36,257 nt of DNA, from assembly GCA_024224815.1 (NCBI GenBank), contig JAAENC010000755.1, forward strand, positions 1 through 36,257, written 5' to 3'. Each line of letters begins with the position of its first letter. The first letter of the stretch is position 1. The notes beneath the pieces are model-generated. The model had not been told where the DNA came from. It ran no database searches and saw only the letters and a list, made by a program, of their open reading frames with translations. Both the position numbers and the translations under genes were made by a program. This DNA comes from Chloroflexota bacterium. GTDB lineage: Bacteria; Chloroflexota; Anaerolineae; Anaerolineales; Villigracilaceae. Shown here piece after piece: positions 9,320 to 16,967 of the stretch.

Positions 9320-9349
9320 AAAAATGTAATTTGCAACTCTGGAGGCTTT

Positions 9350-12300
9350 ATGTTCAAACCCGTATCCCCTAAACTTGATGTTGCCGCAATGGAAGCGGAA
9401 GTGCTGAAGTTTTGGAAAAAACAAGAGATTTTCAAGAAAACCACTGCCGCAAATGAAGGTGGGAAAGAGTATGTCTTTTATGAAGGCCCTCCCACTGCTA
9501 ATGGGAAGCCGGGCGTGCATCATGTTTTGGCGCGTGCTTTTAAGGATATGTTCCCACGTTATAAGATCATGCAGGGATACCATGTCTCTCGGCGTGGCGG
9601 CTGGGATACACATGGTTTACCGGTAGAAGTTGAAGTCGAGAAGAAGCTCGGCTTTACGAATAAGCAGCAGATCGAAGATTATGGCATCGACAAGTTTAAC
9701 GAGCTTTGCCGTAACTCTGTTTTTACCTATATTCAGGATTGGGAACGGCTGACAGATAGAATTGCTTTTTGGGTAGATTTGAAGACGGCTTACGTTACTT
9801 TTACGGATGATTATATTGAATCTGTTTGGTGGATATTGAAGACTTTCTGGGAAAAAGACCTTCTTTATCAGGGTTATAAGGTTGTGCCTTATTGCCCTCG
9901 TTGTGGAACGCCGCTTTCAGACCATGAGGTCAATCAGGGCTATCAAGACGTGGAAGAAGAATCCGTTTACGTACGGATGCCGCTTGCGGATGAAGAGAAT
10001 ACCTCGCTTTTGGTTTGGACGACAACGCCGTGGACGCTCCCCGGGAATGTTGCAGTTGCTGTTTCGCCGGATGTGGAATATGTAAAGGTTGAGAGAGCAC
10101 TTCAATTAAACGGTAGCACCTCTAAAGAACGTTTGATTCTCGCCCGTGATTTGGTGGAAAAAGTTTTCGGCGAGGAAGAAGTTGAGATAGTGGATTCCTT
10201 CAAGGGCAAGAAATTACAGGGCGTTAAATATAATCCGCTCTTTACTTTTATGCCTCCTGACAAGCCAGCGCACTATATTGTTTTAGGCGATTTTGTGACC
10301 ACCGAAGATGGTACGGGTTTGGTACATATTGCCCCTGCATTTGGTGCAGACGATATGGATTTGGCGATGGAGTTTGATTTGCCCGTTATCCAGACTGTTG
10401 CGCCTGACGGCACTTTTTTCCCTGAAGTTCGTCCCTGGAGCGGTGTTTTTGTAAAAGATGCCGACCCGATGATCATTGAAGATTTGCAAAATCGTGGACT
10501 GATGTTCAAAGTACAAGAGTATGAACACAGTTATCCCTTCTGTTGGCGCTGTAAAACGCCGTTGCTATATTATGCGCGTGAGACTTGGTATATCCGCACA
10601 AAATCGCTTAAAGACCGCCTTGTTGCGCTCAACGATACGATCAATTGGGTGCCGGCACATACGAAAAAAGGGCGCTTTGGGAATTGGCTCGAAAATAATA
10701 TCGACTGGGCCTTAGGACGCGAGCGTTATTGGGGTACACCGCTACCGGTTTGGGAGTGCGAAGATTGCCATCATCAACATGCAATTGGCTCTCGCGAAGA
10801 ACTTTCTGAACTTTCTGGTGGTGACCAAAGCGATTTAGACCTGCACCGCCCCTATGTTGATAATGTCCATTTTAACTGCCAGGATTGTGGCGGAAAAATG
10901 ACCCGCGTACCCGAATTGATCGACGTTTGGTTTGATTCCGGCGCAATGCCTTACGCCCAATGGCACTATCCTTTTGAAAACACAGTAGAGTTTGAGAACC
11001 AATACCCCGCTGATTATATCTGTGAAGCCGTCGATCAAACGCGCGGCTGGTTTTATTCGCTTCACGCCATTAGCACGCTCTTAAACGACGAAGTCAGCTT
11101 TAAGAATGCTCTTTCGCTTGGGCATATACTCGATGGTGAAGGCAAAAAAATGTCCAAAACTTTGGGCAATATCGTTGATCCGTGGGACGTGCTCGATAAT
11201 CACGGCGCAGATGCTTTCCGCTGGTATCTTTACACCGCCAGCCCTCCCGGGCAGCCCCGTCGTTTTTCCACTGAGCTTGTCCACGAAGTGGTCCGTTCTT
11301 TCACGCTCACACTTTGGAACGTCTACTCTTTCTTCGTCACTTACGCCAATCTCGATCAGCCTGCGCTGAAAAAACCTGAAAAATTCGATAATTTGCTCGA
11401 CCAATGGCTACTTTCATCACTGAATACTTTGGTGCGGGATGTAACAGATGCTTTTGAAAATTATGATGCGACCAATGCCACCCGCCCAATAACGGATTTT
11501 GTCGATTCGCTCTCCACCTGGTACTTGCGATTGTCTCGTCGACGTTTTTGGCGATCCGAAGCGGATGCCGATAAAAACGCCGCCTACTATACGCTTTATA
11601 CCGCTTTATCGACAGTTGCCAAACTCCTGGCACCGACCATGCCTTTCATCGCCGATGAGCTATATCAAAATCTTGTTCGATCCGGCAACGAAAATGCCGC
11701 AGAATCTGTGCATCTCTCCGATTGGCCCAAATTTGACGCAGTTTTGATCGACGAGAATCTTAATCACGAAATGGACGTGGTCATGAAACTCGTCTCTCTC
11801 GGACACGCCGCCCGCCAAAAAGCGGAGCTCAAAGTCCGCCAGCCTTTAGCAGAAGTCGCCTTCTTTGTTGGCAATGTAGAAGACAGAAAAGCGATTGCAA
11901 ATTATGCCGAGTTGATTCAAGGCGAACTAAATGTCAAAGCTGTGCGTCTTCTGGATGCCAGCAGCGAAGCGGTCAGCTATAGCGTAAAACCCTACCCCAA
12001 ACAGTTGGGACAAAAATATCAGAGCAAATTCCCGCTTGTACGCAAGGCGATTTTGGCCGCAGATGCCGAAGAAGCTGCTCGCAGTCTCTTAAGTGGAAAT
12101 CCTTTCCAAATTGAATTTGAAGGTGAAACCCTCGATATTTTGCCTGAAGAAGTTGAAGTTCAAGCCGAAGCAAAAGAAGGTTACGCTGTCGCCTCCGATG
12201 GCGCGCATCTTGCCGCCCTTGTAACAGAATTGAGCGACGAACTCATCGCCGAAGGTCTCGCGCGTGAATTTGTCCGCCGCGTACAGGACATGCGCAAAGC

Positions 12301-12505
12301 CGCCGATTTCGACGTCTCTGACCGCATAAAGGTCTTCGTGACAGCCTCCGACGAGATCCACGCTGCCGTAGACGCGCACCGCGCCTATATCAGCGGCGAA
12401 ACTCTGGCGGTAGAAATCAGCTTTGCCACACCGCCCTCTGACTTGGAAATGACCGACCAAAAATTTGGCGCCGAAGTTGCCAAGATCGGTTTGTTGAAAG
12501 TCTAG
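9350..12505 (+). CDS. ileS: Isoleucine--tRNA ligase
   Basis: A 1,051-residue class I synthetase that charges tRNA-Ile with isoleucine. The HIGH-type motif is HVLA (residues 58-61, within GKPGVHHVLAR) and the KMSKS motif is KMSKT (600-604). WDTHGLPVEVEVEK and the editing-domain TTPWTLPGNVAVAV are typical of IleRS, and two CxxC-type pairs (WRCKT, ECEDC/NCQDC) could hold zinc. The length and C-terminal domain (DRIKVFVTAS...) resemble the IleS2 type. The ATG at 9350, with GGAGG seven bases upstream, is taken as start; the open frame extends upstream to 9227 only through the repeat. It is regulated by the T-box and followed by an intrinsic terminator. Confidence 0.95.
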   Translation: MFKPVSPKLDVAAMEAEVLKFWKKQEIFKKTTAANEGGKEYVFYEGPPTANGKPGVHHVLARAFKDMFPRYKIMQGYHVSRRGGWDTHGLPVEVEVEKKLGFTNKQQIEDYGIDKFNELCRNSVFTYIQDWERLTDRIAFWVDLKTAYVTFTDDYIESVWWILKTFWEKDLLYQGYKVVPYCPRCGTPLSDHEVNQGYQDVEEESVYVRMPLADEENTSLLVWTTTPWTLPGNVAVAVSPDVEYVKVERALQLNGSTSKERLILARDLVEKVFGEEEVEIVDSFKGKKLQGVKYNPLFTFMPPDKPAHYIVLGDFVTTEDGTGLVHIAPAFGADDMDLAMEFDLPVIQTVAPDGTFFPEVRPWSGVFVKDADPMIIEDLQNRGLMFKVQEYEHSYPFCWRCKTPLLYYARETWYIRTKSLKDRLVALNDTINWVPAHTKKGRFGNWLENNIDWALGRERYWGTPLPVWECEDCHHQHAIGSREELSELSGGDQSDLDLHRPYVDNVHFNCQDCGGKMTRVPELIDVWFDSGAMPYAQWHYPFENTVEFENQYPADYICEAVDQTRGWFYSLHAISTLLNDEVSFKNALSLGHILDGEGKKMSKTLGNIVDPWDVLDNHGADAFRWYLYTASPPGQPRRFSTELVHEVVRSFTLTLWNVYSFFVTYANLDQPALKKPEKFDNLLDQWLLSSLNTLVRDVTDAFENYDATNATRPITDFVDSLSTWYLRLSRRRFWRSEADADKNAAYYTLYTALSTVAKLLAPTMPFIADELYQNLVRSGNENAAESVHLSDWPKFDAVLIDENLNHEMDVVMKLVSLGHAARQKAELKVRQPLAEVAFFVGNVEDRKAIANYAELIQGELNVKAVRLLDASSEAVSYSVKPYPKQLGQKYQSKFPLVRKAILAADAEEAARSLLSGNPFQIEFEGETLDILPEEVEVQAEAKEGYAVASDGAHLAALVTELSDELIAEGLAREFVRRVQDMRKAADFDVSDRIKVFVTASDEIHAAVDAHRAYISGETLAVEISFATPPSDLEMTDQKFGAEVAKIGLLKV

Positions 12506-12513
12506 ATTTAGCA

Positions 12514-12550
12514 GCCTTGCGAAGGTTCGAAACCTTCGCAAGGCTTTTTT
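12514..12550 (+). terminator. Intrinsic terminator of ileS
   Basis: GCCTTGCGAAGGTT (12514-12527) and AACCTTCGCAAGGC (12531-12544) form a 14-bp stem with a CGA loop, followed by TTTTTT. Confidence 0.92.
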
Positions 12551-12566
12551 GAATTAAGGGAGAAAT

Positions 12567-12989
12567 ATGAAAACTGGTATTTATGTGATTTCAGCTCTTT
12601 TAGCAAGCTTTCTTTATGCCATTGTTCCAGCTATTTCAGCTCTAATAACAGGTGATCAGGTAGGCGACCATGACGGAATAATTGCAATCATAATCTTTTG
12701 GGGAGCCGTTGTCTTTTATATGATACTAAGTGTACCTATAGCCGTAATCATGAGACGAAAGAAGATAAAAGGGAAATGGGCAAAAGCTTCTGCTGTTGTT
12801 TGTATAGTTCTAACTCCTGTTTTTATAAATCACTTTGTTGAAACGATGCTTTCATCATCATCTTTTATGGTGTTTCTCTTGTTTGTCCTGCTTATCCTTT
12901 CCTTTGCTTCTTTTTATCATGTAATTGCTCAATCACTTTTAAGTGTGCATGCTTTTTTAAAGCCAGAAGACTTGAAAACTGATGACTAA
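12567..12989 (+). CDS. Small integral membrane protein of unknown function
   Basis: A 140-residue protein I do not recognise. It has about four membrane segments (residues 5-27, 39-62, 74-92 and 97-120). Between the second and third is a basic stretch, RRKKIKGKWAK, that should face the cytoplasm. A GGGAG site precedes the ATG. Its stop overlaps the start of the CPBP-protease gene by eight bases, so the two and comEA are probably one transcript. No function is claimed. Confidence 0.65.
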   Translation: MKTGIYVISALLASFLYAIVPAISALITGDQVGDHDGIIAIIIFWGAVVFYMILSVPIAVIMRRKKIKGKWAKASAVVCIVLTPVFINHFVETMLSSSSFMVFLLFVLLILSFASFYHVIAQSLLSVHAFLKPEDLKTDD

Positions 12990-13593
12990 AACAAAACTCA
13001 CCCTCGACTGGAAAATCGCCACCCTCACCATCGTCAGTACCACACTTCTGATTCTCGATAAATACCACAGCTTCACCTCCTCCAAACTGATAGATCGCAC
13101 CATTCTCTATCTGCTCATCCCCCTTTTCTTTGTCATCGTCATCTTTAGAGAAAACCCCGCCAAATACGGTTTTCAACTTGGCGATTGGCGCACGGGATTA
13201 AAGCTGACTCTCGGCGGCATCCTCCTGATGACGCCCATACTCTATTGGCTGGTTGGCAAAGATAACACGATGCAAGAATATTACGCCCACCTCCTACCCG
13301 GCCTCCCCTGGAACACCTTCCTCGATCTCCTCGGTTGGGAATTCCTCTTTCGCGGCTTTCTCCTCTTCGGCTACGCCCGTAAATTCGGTGCAGAAGCCCT
13401 CTGGATCCAAGCCGTCCCCTTCGCCCTCGCCCACGTCGGCAAACCGGAAATAGAAACCCTCTCCACCATCTTTGGCGGCTTTGCCTTTGGTTGGGTTGCG
13501 TGGCGCAGCAAATCCTTTCTCTATCCCTTTCTCATTCACTGGTATATCGGCTCATTCACGATTTTGCTTGCGGCAGGTATACTTGGGACATGA
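12982..13593 (+). CDS. CPBP-family intramembrane metalloprotease
   Basis: A 203-residue membrane protein of the CPBP/CAAX-protease (ABI) family. The three family motifs are present: motif 1 reads WEFLFRG (residues 119-125, with W119 where the first Glu of EExxxR is usual), motif 2 FALAH (147-151) and motif 3 the histidine in LIHWYIG (H186). Members cleave substrates within or next to the membrane and often act in maturation or immunity of small peptides; the substrate here is unknown. The missing first glutamate could reduce activity or mark a subfamily. It starts inside the upstream gene and its TGA overlaps the ATG of comEA. Confidence 0.82.
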   Translation: MTKTKLTLDWKIATLTIVSTTLLILDKYHSFTSSKLIDRTILYLLIPLFFVIVIFRENPAKYGFQLGDWRTGLKLTLGGILLMTPILYWLVGKDNTMQEYYAHLLPGLPWNTFLDLLGWEFLFRGFLLFGYARKFGAEALWIQAVPFALAHVGKPEIETLSTIFGGFAFGWVAWRSKSFLYPFLIHWYIGSFTILLAAGILGT

Positions 13594-14120
13594 AAACCTT
13601 CCTCAACACCATTTTGGGAATTTTGATCGGGATGCTCCTCGCAGGTGCTGTATGGATTTCAGCCCGTCAACCTAAGGGGGATGGAGTACCGCTTCGCCCT
13701 CCGCCCGAACCTGCTCCCGTCTCCGTACATATTACCGGCTCAGTCGTCTCTCCGGGGGTCTACGACCTGCCCCAAGGCAGTCGCGTTGTGGATGCAATTA
13801 ACGCCGCCGGTGGATTTCTTCCGATCGCAGATCAAGAACAAATTAACCTCGCAGCCATTCTCGAAGATGGCTCAAAAATTAACATCAACAAACGCGCCGC
13901 CTACAGTTCTAGCGGAGGTGGCTCAGACAGAGTCAATCTCAACACCGCCACCCTCGAAGAGCTGGATTCTCTTCCTGGAATTGGCCCATCAACAGCGCAA
14001 GCCATCATTGACCATCGCCGACAATTTGGCAATTTTCAACGCCCCGATGAACTCACCGATGTCAGCGGAATTGGCCCCTCAACCTATGATCGCATCAAAG
14101 ATCTAATTACGGTGGAATAG
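13590..14120 (+). CDS. comEA: ComEA-family DNA-binding competence protein
   Basis: A 176-residue protein with an N-terminal membrane anchor (residues 5-25), a Pro-rich spacer, an SLBB domain (about 43-100, VSVHITGSVVSPGVYDLP) and a C-terminal helix-hairpin-helix domain (about 115-176) with NLNTATLEELDSLPGIGPSTA and the second hairpin VSGIGPSTYDRI. ComEA binds incoming double-stranded DNA outside the membrane during transformation. The ATG at 13590 overlaps the protease TGA (ATGA); an in-frame ATG at 13491 lies wholly inside the protease gene and is rejected. No comEC is in the window, so a role in uptake is inferred from the family. Confidence 0.88.
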   Translation: MKTFLNTILGILIGMLLAGAVWISARQPKGDGVPLRPPPEPAPVSVHITGSVVSPGVYDLPQGSRVVDAINAAGGFLPIADQEQINLAAILEDGSKININKRAAYSSSGGGSDRVNLNTATLEELDSLPGIGPSTAQAIIDHRRQFGNFQRPDELTDVSGIGPSTYDRIKDLITVE

Positions 14121-14130
14121 AACATTGCAG

Positions 14131-14353
14131 GTCACGTTTCTAACGTAACGCTCTTACTAAGAAATTATCCTAAAAACGGCTACCAAGAATTGCATTGCAC
14201 TTGTAGCGGAGCGGAAAGTGCGTTGCAATTCGGATTTCTAAACTCAAATTCATCTTGCAAGACCCACAGTGCAACGCATCCTTAGGGATGCAATGCACTG
14301 CTCGACGATTTTCAGGATAGATACTAAGGAGAAAGTCACGCTTTTAGCGTGAC
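14131..14353. repeat. Cluster of intergenic hairpins (GTGCAACGCATC repeat family, copy A)
   Basis: Several palindromes in a row: GTCACGTT-type at 14131-14150; AATTGCATTGCACTT (14188-14202) with AAGTGCGTTGCAATT (14216-14230); CAGTGCAACGCATCC (14267-14281) with GGATGCAATGCACTG (14286-14300); and GTCACGCT/AGCGTGAC (14335-14353). The GTGCAACGCATC/GATGCAATGCAC core recurs near 23.85 kb and 28.45 kb. Confidence 0.75.
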
Positions 14354-14377
14354 CTACGACAAACCAGGAAATCATCC

Positions 14378-14947
14378 ATGCCTTTTGATCATTTTGACTT
14401 TCTTGCCCCCTTTTACGAGCGCGTAATCCCCCCAGCCGCTATCGAAGCGATGTTGCGGGAGTTAGAACCAAGCCCAAATTGCCGTCTGCTCGATGCAGGT
14501 GGTGGCACAGGGCGCGTTTCTGCTTTTCTGAAAGAATATGTTGGTTTAGTGGTGCTATCCGATATTTCAATGGGGATGTTGAAAGAAGCCGCCGAAAAAG
14601 GCGATTTGCGCCCTACTTGTGCATTAACCGAAAAAATGCCTTTTGCCGATGAGTATTTTGATTGTGTGTTGATGGTAGATGCGCTTCATCATGTCAATGA
14701 CCAAGCCCAAAGCGCGAGCGAACTCTGGCGCATCACCAAAGCGGGCGGCCGCATCGTTATCCAAGAGCCGGATATCCGAAGATTTTCTGTCAAATTAATC
14801 GCTATCGCTGAAAAATTGGCACTCATGCGCAGCCACTTTCTCTCCCCGCAAAAAATAGCTGAGCTTTTTCCTTTTGATGCTGCAAAAGTGGATATTCATT
14901 CTGAAGATTTCAACGCTTGGGTGGTTGTAAGAAAGCCTATTCTTTAG
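14378..14947 (+). CDS. Class I SAM-dependent methyltransferase
   Basis: A 189-residue protein with the Rossmann-type Methyltransf_11 fold. Motif I is LLDAGGGTG (residues 37-45), the acidic residue after strand 2 is in LSDISMGML, and the motif IV region is FDCVLMVDALHHV, followed by AGGRIVIQEPD. It resembles UbiE/COQ5-like small-molecule methyltransferases but is shorter; the substrate is unknown. An AGGAAA site lies upstream of the ATG. It is a single gene, separated from comEA by the hairpin cluster. Confidence 0.83.
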   Translation: MPFDHFDFLAPFYERVIPPAAIEAMLRELEPSPNCRLLDAGGGTGRVSAFLKEYVGLVVLSDISMGMLKEAAEKGDLRPTCALTEKMPFADEYFDCVLMVDALHHVNDQAQSASELWRITKAGGRIVIQEPDIRRFSVKLIAIAEKLALMRSHFLSPQKIAELFPFDAAKVDIHSEDFNAWVVVRKPIL

Positions 14948-15292
14948 CTGAGTTGAGAATTGAGTGTGCCACCTTGGGAAAGAAGAATGGCGCAGTTTTT
15001 TTTTGAATAATTGGGCGACATTTGAGAGAGTTCTATGTGTTGTCTTGCTTGGTTGTCAAAATCAGGGTAAGGGGGTATTAGGTGTAAAAACTAACAGAAA
15101 AGCAGAAAAATGCGTATAATAAGTGCATAAGAAGTTTTTGAAATTAAATAAAGGCTTTTATGCTAAGGAATTTCTTTCTGGGGGAAGTGATATGCTTGGA
15201 TTTATGTTTAGGTACTTTCTCGATTGACCGTTTAGCGGGTGTAGAGCAATTTTTTCGTGTGAATTAGTAGCTCTGTTGTGAGAGGTGTAATA
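14948..15292 (+). promoter_or_regulatory. A/T-rich upstream region of the corrinoid operon, candidate promoters
   Basis: This 345-base stretch holds no convincing gene. TTGTCA (15053-15058), 17 bases, then TATTAG (15076-15081) is a plausible promoter with the same -35 as the ileS promoter. A perfect TATAAT at 15115-15120 has no good -35. The long leader (150-200 bases) before the ATG at 15293 could hold a control element. I see no conserved cobalamin or c-di-GMP riboswitch core in it. Confidence 0.35.
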
Positions 15293-15643
15293 ATGCTTTT
15301 AGTGAATGAGTTTAGCCAGGCTCTTCAATCTCTTGACCGGTTAGAAGCTGAGAAAATTCTTATGGGGTCTAGGGACGATTGCACTCCGCTTCAATGCGTT
15401 GAATCTTTGGTGATTCCTGCTTTATTACATATCGGTTATGGCTGGGAAAAGGGAGATGTCTCCCTTGCTCAGGTGTATATGAGTGGGCGTATTTGTGAAG
15501 AGTTGGTTGATAAGATTTTGCCCCTGCCGACCCAGCTCGCAAATCGCAACCCAAGATGGCAATCGCCGTGTTGGATGACTATCATATGCTTGGTAAGCGC
15601 ATTGTTTACTCTGTATTGCGCTCTAGTGGTTTTGATTTATTAG
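15293..15643 (+). CDS. Corrinoid-binding protein, N-terminal part (frameshifted gene)
   Basis: The N-terminal helical cap of a corrinoid (B12-binding) protein of the MtaC/MttC/CmuC type. Homology runs to about residue 76: QALQSLDRLEAEKIL, then VIPALLHIGYGWEKGDVSLAQVYMSGRICEELVDKIL, the usual cap segment just before the cobalamin domain. The ATG at 15293 has AGAGGTG upstream; a GTG at 15278 in the same frame is less likely. From about 15520 this frame leaves the family (tail QSPCWMTIICLV) and stops at 15643, while the cobalamin domain continues in the -1 frame. One missing base between 15514 and 15555 would explain it. Confidence 0.8.
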   Translation: MLLVNEFSQALQSLDRLEAEKILMGSRDDCTPLQCVESLVIPALLHIGYGWEKGDVSLAQVYMSGRICEELVDKILPLPTQLANRNPRWQSPCWMTIICLVSALFTLYCALVVLIY

Positions 15644-15924
15644 ACTATGGGAAGAGCACTGTAGACGAGTTGCTTGCCCGTGTTAAAGATGATTCTATTG
15701 AGATTTTACTGATCTCTGTGCTGATGTTGAGTTCTGCTCTGCATATTAAAGACCTCCGAGAAAAACTTGATCACAGAGGAGGTAGCGTAAAGGTAGTGGT
15801 AGGAGGCGCACCTTTTGGATTTGATGAACATCTCTGGAAAGATGTTGGGGCGGATGCTATGGGAAGAAATGCTTCTGAAGCTGTAGAGATTGTTACTCGT
15901 TTAGTAAGAGGAGGGCACTTATGA
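15556..15924 (+). CDS. Corrinoid-binding protein, C-terminal cobalamin domain (frameshifted gene)
   Basis: The cobalamin-binding Rossmann domain of the same protein. It begins PKMAIAVLDDYHMLGKRIV and contains DYHMLG, the DxHxxG signature whose histidine ligates cobalt, followed by the G-rich VVVGGAPF segment and the family-like end AVEIVTRLV. The frame is open from 15514 and has no ribosome site of its own, so it is read as the continuation of the gene starting at 15293. The joined product would be about 210 residues, the usual size for a methyltransferase corrinoid protein. Its TGA overlaps the ATG of the UroD-like gene (ATGA). Confidence 0.85.
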   Translation: MAIAVLDDYHMLGKRIVYSVLRSSGFDLLDYGKSTVDELLARVKDDSIEILLISVLMLSSALHIKDLREKLDHRGGSVKVVVGGAPFGFDEHLWKDVGADAMGRNASEAVEIVTRLVRGGHL

Positions 15925-16967
15925 CATCTTTAGAGCGTGTGCTAACCACTTTGGGGCATCAAGAACCAGATCGTGTTCCATTTTTTTTGCTGCTAACCAT
16001 GCATGGTGCCCAAGAATTGGGGGTCTCCATCGAAGAGTATTTTTCGAGAGCGGAGAATGTTGTTGAAGGGCAGCTTCGTATGCGAAGAAAGTATAAACAT
16101 GATTGTCTTTATACTTTCTTTTACGCAGCAGTTGAAACAGAAGCTTGGGGTATAGATGTTGTTTATTCTGGTGATGGGCCCCCGAATGCAGGAGCGCCAT
16201 TTATACGACATCCTGAGGATATCCAAAAACTAGAGCCTCCAGATGTGAAAGAAAGACCTTGCTTGCAAAAAATACTAAAAGCAACTGAAATGATAAAGGC
16301 AGAGGTGAGAGATGATGTGCCCATTATAGGGGTAGTTATGTCTCCTTTCTCTTTACCTGTAATGCAGATGGGGTTTGGAAAATATATTGAATTGATGTAT
16401 GAAGAACCCAAGCTATTTGATCACTTGATGAAGGTGAATCAGGCCTTTTGTGTAGACTGGGCGAATGCTCAACTGGAAGCTGGTGCGACAGCTATTTGTT
16501 GTTTTGATCCGGTTTCATCGCCAACAATTACAACACGCGAGATGTATTTAAAAACTGGATTCAAGGTCGCTCAAGAAACTTTATCTCAGATCAATGGGCC
16601 AACCGCTACGCATATGGCTTCTGGTCGCAGTTTGCCTATCATAGGTGATATTGCTAGAACAGGTACTGCTGTATTGGGCACTAGTGTGCAAGAAAATTTA
16701 AGCGATGTAAAGAGAGCGTGTGTAGGCAAACTCACAGTTTTAGGCAATTTAAATGGAATTGAAATGCGTCGTTGGACATCTGAGCAAGCTGAAACTCGTG
16801 TGAAGGATGCGATTGCCAAGGCGGGTAAAGGTGGCGGGTTTATTCTATCTGATAATCACGGGGAGATTCCCTCTCAGGTTCCAGAAGATATTTTATTTGC
16901 TATATCAGATGCTGTTCAAAAATGGGGCCGATACCCACTTGATTGGATAGATGATTATGGTGGATAA
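15921..16967 (+). CDS. Uroporphyrinogen decarboxylase-family (MtaA/CmuA-like) methyltransferase homologue
   Basis: A 348-residue UroD-fold protein: MTSLERVLTTLGHQEPDRVPF at the start, then GIDVVYSGDGPP, and a C-terminal QVPEDILFAISDAV. Relatives move methyl groups between corrinoid proteins and a thiol or tetrahydrofolate, using a zinc site of His-x-Cys plus a later Cys. Here the first pair reads HMAS (H231, no Cys) and the later segment SDNHGEIP has H313 and no Cys, so classic thiol activation is doubtful. A GAGGAGG site precedes the ATG, which overlaps the corrinoid gene stop; its own end overlaps the HD-GYP gene by 17 bases. It probably acts on the neighbouring corrinoid protein. Confidence 0.85.
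   Translation: MTSLERVLTTLGHQEPDRVPFFLLLTMHGAQELGVSIEEYFSRAENVVEGQLRMRRKYKHDCLYTFFYAAVETEAWGIDVVYSGDGPPNAGAPFIRHPEDIQKLEPPDVKERPCLQKILKATEMIKAEVRDDVPIIGVVMSPFSLPVMQMGFGKYIELMYEEPKLFDHLMKVNQAFCVDWANAQLEAGATAICCFDPVSSPTITTREMYLKTGFKVAQETLSQINGPTATHMASGRSLPIIGDIARTGTAVLGTSVQENLSDVKRACVGKLTVLGNLNGIEMRRWTSEQAETRVKDAIAKAGKGGGFILSDNHGEIPSQVPEDILFAISDAVQKWGRYPLDWIDDYGG

Noticed and set aside
9227-9349. N-terminal 41-residue extension of IleRS
   Set aside because: The extension is translated repeat sequence; GGAGG and homology place the start at 9350.
9281-9613. Minus-strand ORF of 110 codons opposite the ileS start
   Set aside because: It is a shadow of ileS, with no ribosome site and no recognisable domain; the plus frame is plainly coding.
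12089-12541. Minus-strand ORF of 150 codons over the ileS 3' end
   Set aside because: It is antisense to the conserved IleRS C-terminal domain and runs into the terminator; the composition reflects the opposite strand.
13645-14106. Plus-strand 153-codon ORF inside comEA
   Set aside because: It is an out-of-frame overlap; the ComEA frame holds the SLBB and helix-hairpin-helix motifs.
14131-14353. CRISPR array
   Set aside because: The repeats are inverted hairpins of unequal spacing, with no regular direct repeats and spacers and no cas genes.
14948-15292. Cobalamin or c-di-GMP riboswitch before the corrinoid operon
   Set aside because: I looked for the conserved cores of both classes and found none; only A/T-rich sequence and possible promoters are visible.
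15505-15560. Programmed -1 frameshifting in the corrinoid gene
   Set aside because: There is no X-XXY-YYZ heptamer in the correct phase and no obvious downstream pseudoknot; a one-base indel is simpler.
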